From Flavobacterium salilacus subsp. salilacus (lineage in GTDB: Bacteria; Bacteroidota; Bacteroidia; Flavobacteriales; Flavobacteriaceae): DNA of 64,000 bases. Under the pieces are notes generated by a model, which saw only the letters and a program-made list of their open reading frames with translations, made no database searches and was not told where the DNA came from. This document shows, piece after piece, positions 1 through 8,783 of this stretch. The position numbers and the translations under genes are program-made. Each line of letters begins with the position of its first letter. Position 1 is the first letter of the stretch. The stretch spans positions 186,001 through 250,000 of the forward strand of contig NZ_SKBP01000003.1 in assembly GCF_004634195.1 (NCBI RefSeq), read 5' to 3'.

Positions 1-413
1 GCGGTAACCGTTTTGGCAGAGATCTTATCAGAGCCTATTACTTTAATAAAATGCCACAGGAACTTGCCGCTAAGTTTGAAAAAGAGTACAACCTTGACCC
101 GGATGTGATAAAGCATAACCTTTATAAAGAGCCAAACCCAAATGCCTATTTAGCTACTTTTGCTAAGTTTTTAATACAGCATAAAGATAATGCCTTTATA
201 AAAGGGCTTATTACAGATGCTATGCAGGTATTTGTAGATAACTACATCACACAGTATGATAATGCGCACGAAGTACCGGTACACTTTGTAGGTTCAATAG
301 CATTTTACCTGAAAGCCGAGCTTGCCGAAGTATTAAGTAAAAATAATCTGAAAATAGGTAATGTATTGCGACGCCCTATAGACGGATTGATTGAATATCA
401 CGAGTTAAACTAA
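1..413 (+). CDS. BadF/BadG-type N-acetylhexosamine kinase family protein, C-terminal fragment
   Basis: The frame is open from base 3 (GNRFGRDLIRAYYFNKM...) and stops at 411-413, so this is the C-terminal part of a gene that begins outside the window. The visible piece has a VGSIAF glycine/adenosine-binding stretch and ends with a RRPIDGL motif followed by about five residues, as in the ASKHA-fold BadF/BadG/BcrA/BcrD family. In Bacteroidota and Clostridia members of this family phosphorylate GlcNAc or MurNAc in the cytoplasm. The stop overlaps the mgsA start by one base (TAATG), which suggests translational coupling. The substrate is inferred; the N-terminal phosphate motifs are not visible. 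Confidence 0.75.
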   Translation, partial: GNRFGRDLIRAYYFNKMPQELAAKFEKEYNLDPDVIKHNLYKEPNPNAYLATFAKFLIQHKDNAFIKGLITDAMQVFVDNYITQYDNAHEVPVHFVGSIAFYLKAELAEVLSKNNLKIGNVLRRPIDGLIEYHELN

Positions 414-796
414 TGCCGGATATGGAAATTGCCATTATAGCCCATGACGGTATGAAAGCCGAAATGGTACAGTTTTTAAACAAAAACAGGGATATTCTTG
501 CTAAAGAGAATATCCGGCTTGTTGCAACGGGTACTACGGGAGGAAAAGCCGAAAAAGCAGGTTTTACGGTTACTAAAATGCTTTCGGGACCGCTGGGTGG
601 CGATGCGCAAATTGCAGCCCGCGTTGCCGAAGGGAAAACCAATATGGTGTTCTTTTTTAAAGACCCTTTGGCAAACCATCCGCATGAGGCAGATATTAAT
701 ATGCTGATACGAGTATGCGATGTGCACAATGTACCTTTGGCAACCAACTCTGCTACCGCAGAATTATTGCTTCAGGCTATAGCGCAGCAATCATAG
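413..796 (+). CDS. mgsA: Methylglyoxal synthase
   Basis: This enzyme converts dihydroxyacetone phosphate to methylglyoxal and phosphate in the cytoplasm, a bypass of lower glycolysis used under phosphate or sugar-phosphate stress. The 127-residue protein has the family hallmarks: AHD at 10-12, Lys15, the phosphate-binding TGTTG at 39-43, SGPLGGD at 58-64 with the catalytic Asp64, DPL at 84-86, and His91/Asp94. It is shorter than the E. coli protein (152 aa), mainly at both ends. The start at 413 overlaps the upstream kinase stop; an in-frame ATG at 422 is an alternative. Its 3' end overlaps that of the convergent ridA by 20 bases. Confidence 0.95.
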   Translation: MPDMEIAIIAHDGMKAEMVQFLNKNRDILAKENIRLVATGTTGGKAEKAGFTVTKMLSGPLGGDAQIAARVAEGKTNMVFFFKDPLANHPHEADINMLIRVCDVHNVPLATNSATAELLLQAIAQQS

Positions 797-1157
797 AAAT
801 TTCGACATTTACATTTTTTGGCAAACATGCCACTTGAACCGTTTCTCTTGCAGGAGCGGTTTCTTCGTTAAAATAAGCGCCATATACACCGTTTATCTTT
901 GCAAAATCGTTCATGTCGCTTATAAAGATGGTGGTTTTTATAACATTGTCAAAACCCATTCCGGCAGCTTCCAATACCGCTTTCATGTTTTCCATAACCT
1001 GTTTGGTTTCGGTTTCAATATCACTTGTAATCAGTTCGCCCGTTTCAGGATGCAATGCAATTTGTCCTGACGTATATAACATATTGCCTGTAAGTACAGC
1101 TTGATTATAAGGTCCTATAGGAGCAGGAGCTTTATCAGTAAAAATAATTTTTTTCAT
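777..1157 (-). CDS. ridA: RidA family reactive imine/enamine deaminase
   Basis: RidA hydrolyses reactive 2-aminoacrylate and related enamines/imines to keto acids, protecting PLP enzymes. The 126-residue protein is full length for the YjgF/YER057c/UK114 family. Visible marks are SGQI at 30-33, the signature PARETVQVACLP with the carboxylate-binding Arg104, and a late VEI with Glu119. It is cytosolic and probably a trimer. It lies just downstream of lptD on the same strand (20-base gap) and may share its transcript. Its last 20 bases overlap the end of mgsA on the opposite strand. Confidence 0.95.
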   Translation of the reverse strand: MKKIIFTDKAPAPIGPYNQAVLTGNMLYTSGQIALHPETGELITSDIETETKQVMENMKAVLEAAGMGFDNVIKTTIFISDMNDFAKINGVYGAYFNEETAPARETVQVACLPKNVNVEISMIAAL

Positions 1158-1177
1158 GTCTTTGTTAATATGCTAAG

Positions 1178-3931
1178 TTAGTTTCCTAATACTCTGTCCG
1201 GTACTTGGCGCTTATCATACTTAATATCGCTAAGTACAGATGATTTAATCCCTATAAAAAAGCCCCAATAGGTATTATCGCCAAACGGAACCCAGTTAAA
1301 ATCCATGCGCCAGCTAAGCAAGTCCCGCTCAAAGCGTAACTGGGTAAAAGTAACCCCTTTTTGCACAAAGTCATAACCTGACGAAAAGCCCATTTTCCAG
1401 CGGGGGGTTAAATCCACATTACCCGATACCATTATAGAGTTACCCGTTATTTCGCTTTGCCTGTTATTGTTAGAATAGGTTAGGGAGTAAGCAAGGCGTA
1501 AATCCCAAGGCAGCTTGGCATTAAAAAATGTACCACCCGATTTATCGCTTTTCTCAGTATCCTCGTCTTCCTCATCAAACATACTTTTACGCCTGTCACT
1601 CAGGTCGGTAGCAGTACCAAACAGGTCGTCTTCACGCCCGCCGTTTCGTGCCGTTTGGTCGTCGCTTTTACCTCCGCCTGATTCACCGTCTTTACTTGAA
1701 AAAGAATAATTTACCGTTACATTGGCACTGGTCATCCTAAAAAGGCTTCCGCCATTGTCTATATTATACGTATCTATTCTTTGTCCGGCATTATCAATAG
1801 CATATGGGTCTAAAGTAGTACCAAAGTTAATATTCATTTTTTGTTTAAACAGGTTAGTACCTGCTGTAACCCTTAGTGGCGACCATGCCAGTGAATCGGC
1901 AGCCATATTATAGCTGGTAGAAAAATTAAGGTTGTTAAGCAACATTATTTTTTTAGCTTCTTCATCAGGATCTTCATCATTTCTTACTTTGGCTTCAAAA
2001 GTATTATTTACAGATAAGCCTATACTGTTAGATAAATTTTTGCCCGGAGCACCAAATAACCCGCCTTCAAACCTTGTATAATCCCTATAGGCAGTTCCTG
2101 TTTCATCTATTTCATACCGGTCATAATACTGGTCAAAACTTGGTGTGTAGGTGTAGGATACCGATGGGCGAATTACATGGCGTATAGCCTGTATTTTTTT
2201 ACTTTCTCCAAAATTAAAAGTACCATATATTGTAGTACCTATGCTCGAAGAAAAATTGTAAGTGCGGTACGATTCAAAACCTTTCAGGTCGCGTGTTTCC
2301 TCTTCATTGGTATTAGGGTTGTAAAAACGTTCAATAGTGTTCATTACCCAGGTTTCCTGAAAATTACTTCCGGCAGAAACGCTGAAATGTTTAAAAATTT
2401 TAAAGTTGGTGCTTAGGGGTATAGTATGCTGTAAACCTGACTTTGCATCGCGAAACATTTGGGGTTTAAAGAAAAGCGAATCGGTAGTGGCAATCCTGTT
2501 TTCTCCGCGCAGGTTATATTGCAGGTTAACATTTTTTATAATTCCTTTTTTCGGAGCATCGTCAGCAGCAAACGGAAATATCCTGTCAACACTGGCTTGC
2601 AGGGTAGGCAATGTCATATTTATCGTTTCGGTATTCGTGTTTTGGCTGTGCGTAGCACTTAGCGAAACATTAACCTGCGGTACAGTTTGGAATGTTTTGG
2701 AATAGGAAACGGATGACTGTAATGTATTATTAAGGCTTGCGCCAATATTGCTGAGGTTTTGTGACTGGCGGTAGTACTGACTTGAACCTAAGTTTACGCT
2801 AGCCGAAAATCGGGAATTGGGGTTGGCTTTTGCATCCTGATTGTGCGACCATTGTATATTATATTGCCTGGAGCGTACATAATCGGGGAAACCTCTTTCG
2901 CTTTGCACATTGTTTTCAAACCGAATATTAATATTGCCACGAAACTTGTATCGTTTGGCATAGGCGGACTGAAACCTGAGCCCGTAGCTCCCGTTGGTAT
3001 AATAATCGCCCAGCACCGCAAGATCATAATAATCGCTAAGGGCTAAATAATACCCTCCGTTTTGTAAAAAGTAACCCTGATTGTTGTTTTCGCCAAAAGT
3101 AGGTACTATAAACCCTGATTCAGCTTCATCCGTCATCGGGAAAAAGGCAAAAGGCAGTGCCAGTGGCGTGGGCACATCGGCAATAACCATATTGGTAAAG
3201 CCTATCACTACTTTTTTGCCCGGTACGAGTTTTATTTTATTCGTATAAAAATAATATTCGGGGTCGTCTATGTTTTTAGAAGTAGTAAAACGTGCGCCTT
3301 TTATGTAGTAAACCGAATCGTTTTCTTTTTTTGTTATTTCACCTTTTACCCTAAATTCTCCTTGGTCGGAACGCGAGTTCCATATACGGGCTTTTTTGCT
3401 TACGGTATTAAAATGTATCGAGTCAGCCTCCACAACGTTATTTCCTTGTTTAAAATAAGGCATCTGAGAGTAGTTGCCCAAAGAGTCTTTTATACGCCCT
3501 GCAAAAACCTCATTAGTTTCATAGTTCATTTTAATTATACCGGCTTTTAGTTCTATATCTTTATAGTACAATTCTGCCTTGTTGTATAATGTGAGCATTT
3601 TGGTTTCCTGGTCAAGCTCTTCATAATCTTCGGCCACACGCTTTACTATGGCATCAAGACCTGATTTATTTTTAACAGTATCTGCGGCTATTATTTTAGT
3701 TTCGGTAGCTACTGTTTCCGCTTCCTGTAGCTCGGCAGCAATGACTTTGGGTATTGTATCGTTCTCTTTTTCAGCCGGTACAGTTATTGATTTCCCCGTT
3801 ATTTCCTGAGCCGATATTCTTGAGCTTCCTATTGTTAGGAAAATTGCTGATAAAACGATATGAAATAAGTTTGTACGCAACGGTTTTAATACTATTTTTG
3901 TAAAAATGTGGCTTATTTTTTGGAGTGTCAA
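1178..3931 (-). CDS. lptD: LptD-like outer-membrane LPS assembly protein
   Basis: This is a 917-residue outer-membrane protein that, with LptE, would insert lipopolysaccharide into the outer leaflet. A hydrophobic N-terminal signal lies at about residues 20-42 (ending near ISAQ). It is followed by a Bacteroidota-type linker, an OstA/LptA-like beta-taco (about 105-245) and a long beta-barrel rich in alternating aromatic strands to the C-terminus. The barrel entry contains PTPLALPFAFFPMT, which is conserved in flavobacterial LptD. A low-complexity acidic loop (SDKSGG, DEEDEDTEK) sits near 780-810. The usual C-terminal aromatic residue is replaced by ...RVLGN. It is transcribed divergently from the amidase gene. 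The start at 3931 overlaps the amidase -7 element; a later start cannot be ruled out. Confidence 0.85.
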   Translation of the reverse strand: MTLQKISHIFTKIVLKPLRTNLFHIVLSAIFLTIGSSRISAQEITGKSITVPAEKENDTIPKVIAAELQEAETVATETKIIAADTVKNKSGLDAIVKRVAEDYEELDQETKMLTLYNKAELYYKDIELKAGIIKMNYETNEVFAGRIKDSLGNYSQMPYFKQGNNVVEADSIHFNTVSKKARIWNSRSDQGEFRVKGEITKKENDSVYYIKGARFTTSKNIDDPEYYFYTNKIKLVPGKKVVIGFTNMVIADVPTPLALPFAFFPMTDEAESGFIVPTFGENNNQGYFLQNGGYYLALSDYYDLAVLGDYYTNGSYGLRFQSAYAKRYKFRGNINIRFENNVQSERGFPDYVRSRQYNIQWSHNQDAKANPNSRFSASVNLGSSQYYRQSQNLSNIGASLNNTLQSSVSYSKTFQTVPQVNVSLSATHSQNTNTETINMTLPTLQASVDRIFPFAADDAPKKGIIKNVNLQYNLRGENRIATTDSLFFKPQMFRDAKSGLQHTIPLSTNFKIFKHFSVSAGSNFQETWVMNTIERFYNPNTNEEETRDLKGFESYRTYNFSSSIGTTIYGTFNFGESKKIQAIRHVIRPSVSYTYTPSFDQYYDRYEIDETGTAYRDYTRFEGGLFGAPGKNLSNSIGLSVNNTFEAKVRNDEDPDEEAKKIMLLNNLNFSTSYNMAADSLAWSPLRVTAGTNLFKQKMNINFGTTLDPYAIDNAGQRIDTYNIDNGGSLFRMTSANVTVNYSFSSKDGESGGGKSDDQTARNGGREDDLFGTATDLSDRRKSMFDEEDEDTEKSDKSGGTFFNAKLPWDLRLAYSLTYSNNNRQSEITGNSIMVSGNVDLTPRWKMGFSSGYDFVQKGVTFTQLRFERDLLSWRMDFNWVPFGDNTYWGFFIGIKSSVLSDIKYDKRQVPDRVLGN

Positions 3932-3947
3932 ACTTACAATATTTTTG
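3920..3947 (+). promoter_or_regulatory. Bacteroidota-type promoter for the amidase gene
   Basis: There is a TTG at 3920-3922, then exactly 17 bases, then TATTTTTG at 3940-3947. This matches the flavobacterial consensus TTG-N17-23-TAnnTTTG. The amidase ATG follows 58 bases later. The site overlaps the first codons of the divergent lptD, so the two genes may compete for or share regulation. It was predicted by eye only. Confidence 0.5.
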
Positions 3948-4005
3948 CCAAATTAAATCACATATTACATTTTAACACTTAGAGGAAATAATAACAGATA
4001 TTGCA

Positions 4006-5142
4006 ATGACAGTGAACCCGAATTTAAAACTTACTTTCTTAATTTTTATTACATTTTGCAGTGCATGTTTGGGTCAGGGCAACTCAAAATTCAGGGTAGT
4101 GCTTGATGCCGGACACGGAGGAAAGGATTTTGGAGCTAATTACCATGGGTTTGTAGAGAAGAACATAGTGCTGAATGTATCTAATAAAGTAGGGAAAATA
4201 CTGGAAAAAGAACAGGATATAGAAGTAGTATATACTCGAAAAACAGATGTTTTTATAGAGCTTAATGAACGTGCCAATATTGCTAATAATGCAAACGCAA
4301 GCGTATTTGTATCAATTCACTGTAACGGTGCTGCAAATCAGTCGGCTTACGGTACGGAAACTTTTGTAATGGGACTTACCCGTAACGCCTCTAACCTTGA
4401 AGTTGCCAAGAAGGAAAATGCTGTGGTTACTATGGAGGAAGATTATAAAATAAAGTATAAGGATTATGACCCTAATAAGCCGGAATCGCTTATTGGGCTA
4501 CAAATGATGCAGGAAGAGTATTTAGACCAAAGTATAGACATTGCAAGTAAAGTGCAAGACGCTTTTACTTATGAATTGAAAAGGAAAAGCAGAGGTGTAA
4601 AGCAAGCAGGCTTTTTGGTGCTTAGAAATATATACATGCCCAGAATATTAATAGAATTGGGCTTTATATCGCACAGACCCGAAGGGCAGTTTCTTAACTC
4701 AGAAGCAGGTCAGGATAAACTGGCAAAAGCCATAGCCGAAGCGATATTAAATTATAAGAAAGAATTTCACATCCCTATAATTCAAAAAACAGCCCAGCCC
4801 GCCCCTGTAAAAGAGCATAAACCCGAAACAGAGGTTATAACCGTAGTGCCTGTTAAAGAAGAAGTTAAAGAAAGTGTTGCCGAAGGCGTTATATTTAAAG
4901 TACAGATATCGGCAAGCGCCAGAAACCTGGATACCGTACCCTCTAATTTTAACGGGCTTACATCCATATCTAAAGATAGCAGCACATCTTTAATAAAATA
5001 TTTTTATGGAGAAACCCGAAGTTATGAAGAGGCTAATGAATTGAAACAACAAGCCAGAGATAAGGGATTTGAGTCTGCTTTTGTGGTTGCTTTTCGTAAC
5101 GGGAAAAAAATCCCTGTTCAAGAAGCACTCAAGAAACATTAA
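4006..5142 (+). CDS. N-acetylmuramoyl-L-alanine amidase (Amidase_3) with C-terminal SPOR-like domain
   Basis: This is a zinc amidase that cuts the bond between MurNAc and the stem peptide in the periplasm, used in cell separation and wall turnover. An N-terminal hydrophobic signal spans about 8-24. The Amidase_3 domain (about 28-250) shows all zinc and catalytic positions: DAGHGG (His37), VEKN (Glu51), SIHCN (His105) and IELGFIS (Glu217). A proline/lysine-rich linker (about 255-290) leads to a domain of about 80 residues (FKVQISASAR... to the end) that resembles SPOR septal-glycan-binding folds. It has no inhibitory alpha-helix typical of EnvC-controlled AmiB, as far as I can judge. The MCE gene follows 70 bases downstream. 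Confidence 0.9.
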   Translation: MTVNPNLKLTFLIFITFCSACLGQGNSKFRVVLDAGHGGKDFGANYHGFVEKNIVLNVSNKVGKILEKEQDIEVVYTRKTDVFIELNERANIANNANASVFVSIHCNGAANQSAYGTETFVMGLTRNASNLEVAKKENAVVTMEEDYKIKYKDYDPNKPESLIGLQMMQEEYLDQSIDIASKVQDAFTYELKRKSRGVKQAGFLVLRNIYMPRILIELGFISHRPEGQFLNSEAGQDKLAKAIAEAILNYKKEFHIPIIQKTAQPAPVKEHKPETEVITVVPVKEEVKESVAEGVIFKVQISASARNLDTVPSNFNGLTSISKDSSTSLIKYFYGETRSYEEANELKQQARDKGFESAFVVAFRNGKKIPVQEALKKH

Positions 5143-5212
5143 AAAGCTTTAAAGTAATATTCACACTATAATAATTTTATTGTCCTACATTTGTTAAATA
5201 AATAATTAGATT

Positions 5213-6151
5213 TTGAAAGTAACAAGAGAAGCTAAAACAGCAATATTAGTAATAGGAGCCATTTTGGTATTTATTTGGGGGTACAGTTTTCTAAAAGGAA
5301 GAGATCTTTTCAATTCCTACAGGACTTTGTATGTTATATATGAAAATGTTGAAGGATTATCGCCATCAGCCCCAATAACATACAGTGGCTTGGTAATAGG
5401 TAAGGTAAGCTCTATCAAGCCGGAAAAAGAAGGACGTTTGATGGTTGAGTTAAAAATAAGTAATAACGATGTATTTATTTCCAAAACAAGCCATGCCGTT
5501 TTAAATAAGCCCGATTTAGTTGGAGGTAAACAAATAGCCATAGAGTCTGATTTTAAAAATAACACTCCTGCAGAAAATGGCGATTATCTTATAGGTACCG
5601 AAGAGTCGAGCATGCTCTCTACAGTTGGTCAACAGTTGAAACCTTTACAGAACAAAGTGGAAACTACAGTAGTATCGGCAGATAGTTTAATGACTAAACT
5701 TAATAATGTTCTTGATAAAGAAACACAGGCAAACCTGCGTAATTCTATTGCAGATTTAAGTAAGACTATGAAAGAATTTAGTCAAACCACTAAATCAATT
5801 AATACAATGTTGGCAGACAATAAGACCAACATAAACGGTACGGTTGAAAACATGAATAAAGCCAGTGCCAACCTTGTCCAGATAACCGACTCGTTAAACG
5901 CTGCTAACCTTGCGGAAACAGTACGCAAGCTGGAAAACACAATGGCAAATGTAGATAATATACTGAGCGATTTAGAGTCAGGCAAAGGCACAATGGGCAA
6001 ACTACTGAAAGATGAAGCCATGTATAACAACCTTACCGATGCCTCAAAAGAGCTTAAAGAACTTTTGGCAGACTTTAAGAACAATCCCAAGCGTTATGTA
6101 CATTTCTCTGTTTTCGGTAAGAAAGGTACGCCATATGTAGAAAAGGAATAA
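5213..6151 (+). CDS. MlaD/MCE family lipid-transport protein, TTG start
   Basis: This is a 312-residue MCE protein, the periplasmic lipid-binding part of Mla-type transporters that move phospholipid between membranes. One N-terminal TM helix (about 8-27) anchors it. The MCE domain follows (about 35-120, with VEGLSPSAPITYSGLVIGKV), then long amphipathic helices with ATPase-independent coiled-coil character up to about 270. The start codon is TTG. Flavobacterial relatives begin with the same MK-T-EAKTAI pattern and no in-frame ATG lies nearby. A TACATTTG -7-like box at 5186-5193 suggests its own promoter, though no well-spaced TTG is seen. The partner permease and ATPase (MlaE/MlaF) are not in this window. 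Confidence 0.88.
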   Translation: MKVTREAKTAILVIGAILVFIWGYSFLKGRDLFNSYRTLYVIYENVEGLSPSAPITYSGLVIGKVSSIKPEKEGRLMVELKISNNDVFISKTSHAVLNKPDLVGGKQIAIESDFKNNTPAENGDYLIGTEESSMLSTVGQQLKPLQNKVETTVVSADSLMTKLNNVLDKETQANLRNSIADLSKTMKEFSQTTKSINTMLADNKTNINGTVENMNKASANLVQITDSLNAANLAETVRKLENTMANVDNILSDLESGKGTMGKLLKDEAMYNNLTDASKELKELLADFKNNPKRYVHFSVFGKKGTPYVEKE

Positions 6152-6190
6152 TAACTTTGCGGGTAGCACAACCTGCCACTTTATATTTAT

Positions 6191-7522
6191 ATGAGTTATA
6201 TTGATAATATTTTATTTGTTTTAGTCCTCGCAGCAGGCTTTGGTTATTTTGCATTAAATGTAAAAAAACTGAGACGCAACATCAAGTTGGGTAAAGATGT
6301 AAACCGTAATGATAACCCGGGTGCTCGCTGGAAAAACATGGCTATGATTGCTTTAGGGCAATCTAAAATGGTGAGAAGACCAATAGCCGGACTACTGCAT
6401 ATCATTGTATATGTAGGATTTGTTATTATCAATATCGAATTATTAGAGATTATAATCGACGGTATATTCGGCACCCACAGGCTTTTTGCCTTTATGGGAG
6501 GCTTTTATAGTTTCCTTATAGGTTTCTTCGAAATTTTAGCCTTTTTGGTAATTGTATCAGTAACAATATTCTGGATAAGAAGAAATATAATAAAATTATG
6601 GCGTTTTGCACATGGCGACCTTAAAGGGTGGCCACATGGCGATGCTAATTACATACTATATTTTGAAGTAGTACTTATGGTACTGTTCCTAACCATGAAT
6701 GCTGCCGACTATCATTTGCAGGGAGTAGGAGCAGACCACTACACACAGGCAGGTGCTTTCCCTATATCAGGAATTATTTCTCCACTTTTTGACGGTATGG
6801 CAGAAGGCACAGTAATATTAATAGAACGAACAGCATGGTGGCTGCATATCATAGGTATTTTAATTTTTATGAATTACCTCTATTTTTCAAAACACCTGCA
6901 TATATTACTGGCGTTCCCAAACACCTACTATGCTAACCTGAAACCCAAAGGACAGTTTGAAAATTTAGAATCAGTTACCAATGAGGTAAAACTGATGATG
7001 GATCCTAACGCCGACCCATTTGCAGCAGCACCGCCCACAGAAGAGGGAGCAATACTGGAAAAATTTGGTGCAAGCGATGTACAGGATTTAAACTGGGTAC
7101 AACTTCTTAATGCTTATACCTGTACCGAGTGCGGACGCTGTACGGCATCATGCCCTGCGAACATTACAGGTAAAAAATTATCGCCACGAAAAATTATGAT
7201 GGATACCCGCGACAGGCTTGAAGAAGTGGGCAGAAACATAGACAAAAACAAAGGTACATTTGTAGATGACGGAAAGACGTTGCTAAACGACTATATAACC
7301 CCCGAAGAATTATGGGCATGTACCACCTGTAACGGATGTGTAGAGGCTTGCCCTGTTAATATTGACCCGCTTTCTATTATTATGGATATGAGAAAATACC
7401 TTGTAATGGAGCAGAGTGCTGCGCCTGCGGAACTTAATGCAATGATGACGAATATAGAGAACAACAGCGCACCATGGCAATATAACCAAATGGACAGGTT
7501 GAACTGGAAAGATGAGCAATAA
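6191..7522 (+). CDS. Membrane-bound 4Fe-4S dicluster oxidoreductase subunit (HdrC/GlpC-like)
   Basis: The 443-residue protein has an N-terminal membrane domain with about five helices (residues 5-23, 68-92, 97-125, 155-175, 215-235). It resembles the cytochrome b/NarI-like part of such subunits. A cytoplasmic domain follows with two clusters: CTECGRCTASCP at 311-322 and CTTCNGCVEACP at 377-388. The family passes electrons between a quinone or soluble donor and a CCG-domain partner, which here would be the product of the gene at 7979. The physiological substrate is unknown. It sits 39 bases after the MCE gene and overlaps the HAD gene by one base (TAATG). Confidence 0.85.
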   Translation: MSYIDNILFVLVLAAGFGYFALNVKKLRRNIKLGKDVNRNDNPGARWKNMAMIALGQSKMVRRPIAGLLHIIVYVGFVIINIELLEIIIDGIFGTHRLFAFMGGFYSFLIGFFEILAFLVIVSVTIFWIRRNIIKLWRFAHGDLKGWPHGDANYILYFEVVLMVLFLTMNAADYHLQGVGADHYTQAGAFPISGIISPLFDGMAEGTVILIERTAWWLHIIGILIFMNYLYFSKHLHILLAFPNTYYANLKPKGQFENLESVTNEVKLMMDPNADPFAAAPPTEEGAILEKFGASDVQDLNWVQLLNAYTCTECGRCTASCPANITGKKLSPRKIMMDTRDRLEEVGRNIDKNKGTFVDDGKTLLNDYITPEELWACTTCNGCVEACPVNIDPLSIIMDMRKYLVMEQSAAPAELNAMMTNIENNSAPWQYNQMDRLNWKDEQ

Positions 7523-7968
7523 TGAAACAGGAAGAAAAAGCTAATAACTTACAGCCACTTACTGAAAATGGCGAGCATATAAGCCCAATGCTGCCTGAAG
7601 GTATAAAGAATTACCTGATAGATATAGACGGCACTATTTGCGATGATATACCCAATGAAGAGCCGGAGCGTATGGTTACCGCAAAAGTATATCCCGATGC
7701 ATTGGCTACATTAAACAAATGGTATGACGAAGGACATATAATATACTTTTTTACATCGCGGACAGAAGCACACAGAGAAATTACCGAAACATGGCTTGAT
7801 AAATACGGTTTTAAGTATCATGGCATGATAATGGGAAAACCACGCGGAGGAAATTACCATTGGATAGATAACCACTTGGTGAGGGCCACCCGTTACAGAG
7901 GAAAATTTACAGATTTAATAGAAAAAGCGGTTACCATCCAGGTTTTTGATGATGGTAAGCACGAATGA
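7522..7968 (+). CDS. HAD-superfamily small hydrolase-like protein (often misnamed phosphoheptose isomerase)
   Basis: The 148-residue cytosolic protein has a compact HAD core: motif I DIDGT at 34-38 (nucleophile Asp34 and Asp36), motif II TSR at 78-80, a motif III lysine in MGKPRGG (Lys106) and a possible motif IV acid (WIDN, Asp116). From memory, flavobacterial relatives are listed as phosphoheptose isomerase, but there is no SIS fold here, so that name is not supported. It is embedded between two Fe-S protein genes (overlap of one base upstream, about ten bases to the next start), so it probably acts with that redox module. The substrate is unknown. Confidence 0.75.
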   Translation: MKQEEKANNLQPLTENGEHISPMLPEGIKNYLIDIDGTICDDIPNEEPERMVTAKVYPDALATLNKWYDEGHIIYFFTSRTEAHREITETWLDKYGFKYHGMIMGKPRGGNYHWIDNHLVRATRYRGKFTDLIEKAVTIQVFDDGKHE

Positions 7969-7978
7969 TTTATACGAT

Positions 7979-8773
7979 ATGACTCAGGAAGAATTAAAAG
8001 TTCCCACAATGGCCGAAATGATGGCGCAGGGGCAGCAGCCGGAAGTATTATTCTGGGTAGGCTGTTCCGGTAGCTTTGATGACAGAGCCAAGAAGATAAC
8101 AAAAGCATTTGTACGAATATTAAACCGTGCCAATGTGCCTTTTGCAGTATTAGGCACTGAGGAAGGTTGTACGGGCGACCCTGCAAAAAGAGCCGGAAAC
8201 GAATTCCTGTTCCAGATGCAGGCGATGATGAATATTCAGGTGCTTGACGGTTATGAAGTAAAAAAAATAGTAACGGCTTGCCCGCACTGTTTCAATACCA
8301 TAAAAAACGAATATCCCGGTTTGGGCGGAAAGTATGAAGTAGTGCACCACACCGAGTTTTTAAAATCGTTACTTGATGATGGCAGGCTTACTGTAGAAGG
8401 TGGGCAGTTTAAAGGAAAAAAAATAACATTTCACGACCCTTGCTACCTTGGGCGTGCCAATAATATATATGAAGCTCCGCGCGACCTGATACAAAAGCTG
8501 GATGCCGAGCTGGTAGAGATGAAACGCTCACGCAGAAACGGGCTTTGCTGTGGTGCCGGAGGTGCGCAGATGTTTAAAGAGCCGGAAAAAGGAAATAAGG
8601 ATGTGAATGTGGAAAGAACTGAAGAAGCTTTGGAAACACAACCCGAAATTATAGCGGCAGGATGCCCTTTTTGTAATACCATGTTAACCGACGGAGTAAA
8701 GGCTAAAGACCGTGAAGCAGACGTTAAGGTGATGGATATAGCTGAATTGATAGCTAATGCGCAGGATTTATAA
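7979..8773 (+). CDS. CCG-domain (Fe-S)-binding oxidoreductase (HdrB/LldE-like)
   Basis: The 264-residue protein carries two cysteine-rich CCG domains, which in HdrB, GlpC, SdhE and LldE bind a non-cubane or [4Fe-4S] centre. The first half shows GCSGS (Cys29), EGCTGDP (Cys64) and CPHC at 101-104. The second half shows HDPCYLGR (Cys155), LCCGAGG (Cys190-191) and CPFC at 229-232. I chose the ATG at 7979 because relatives begin at about this point (...VPTMAEMMAQG). An upstream TTG (7946) and ATGs (7949, 7952) in frame would overlap the HAD gene. It likely pairs with the membrane Fe-S protein encoded two genes upstream. Confidence 0.87.
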   Translation: MTQEELKVPTMAEMMAQGQQPEVLFWVGCSGSFDDRAKKITKAFVRILNRANVPFAVLGTEEGCTGDPAKRAGNEFLFQMQAMMNIQVLDGYEVKKIVTACPHCFNTIKNEYPGLGGKYEVVHHTEFLKSLLDDGRLTVEGGQFKGKKITFHDPCYLGRANNIYEAPRDLIQKLDAELVEMKRSRRNGLCCGAGGAQMFKEPEKGNKDVNVERTEEALETQPEIIAAGCPFCNTMLTDGVKAKDREADVKVMDIAELIANAQDL

Positions 8774-8783
8774 AAAATAACTT

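Noticed and set aside
7522-7968. Phosphoheptose isomerase
   Set aside because: The protein has HAD motifs and no SIS domain.
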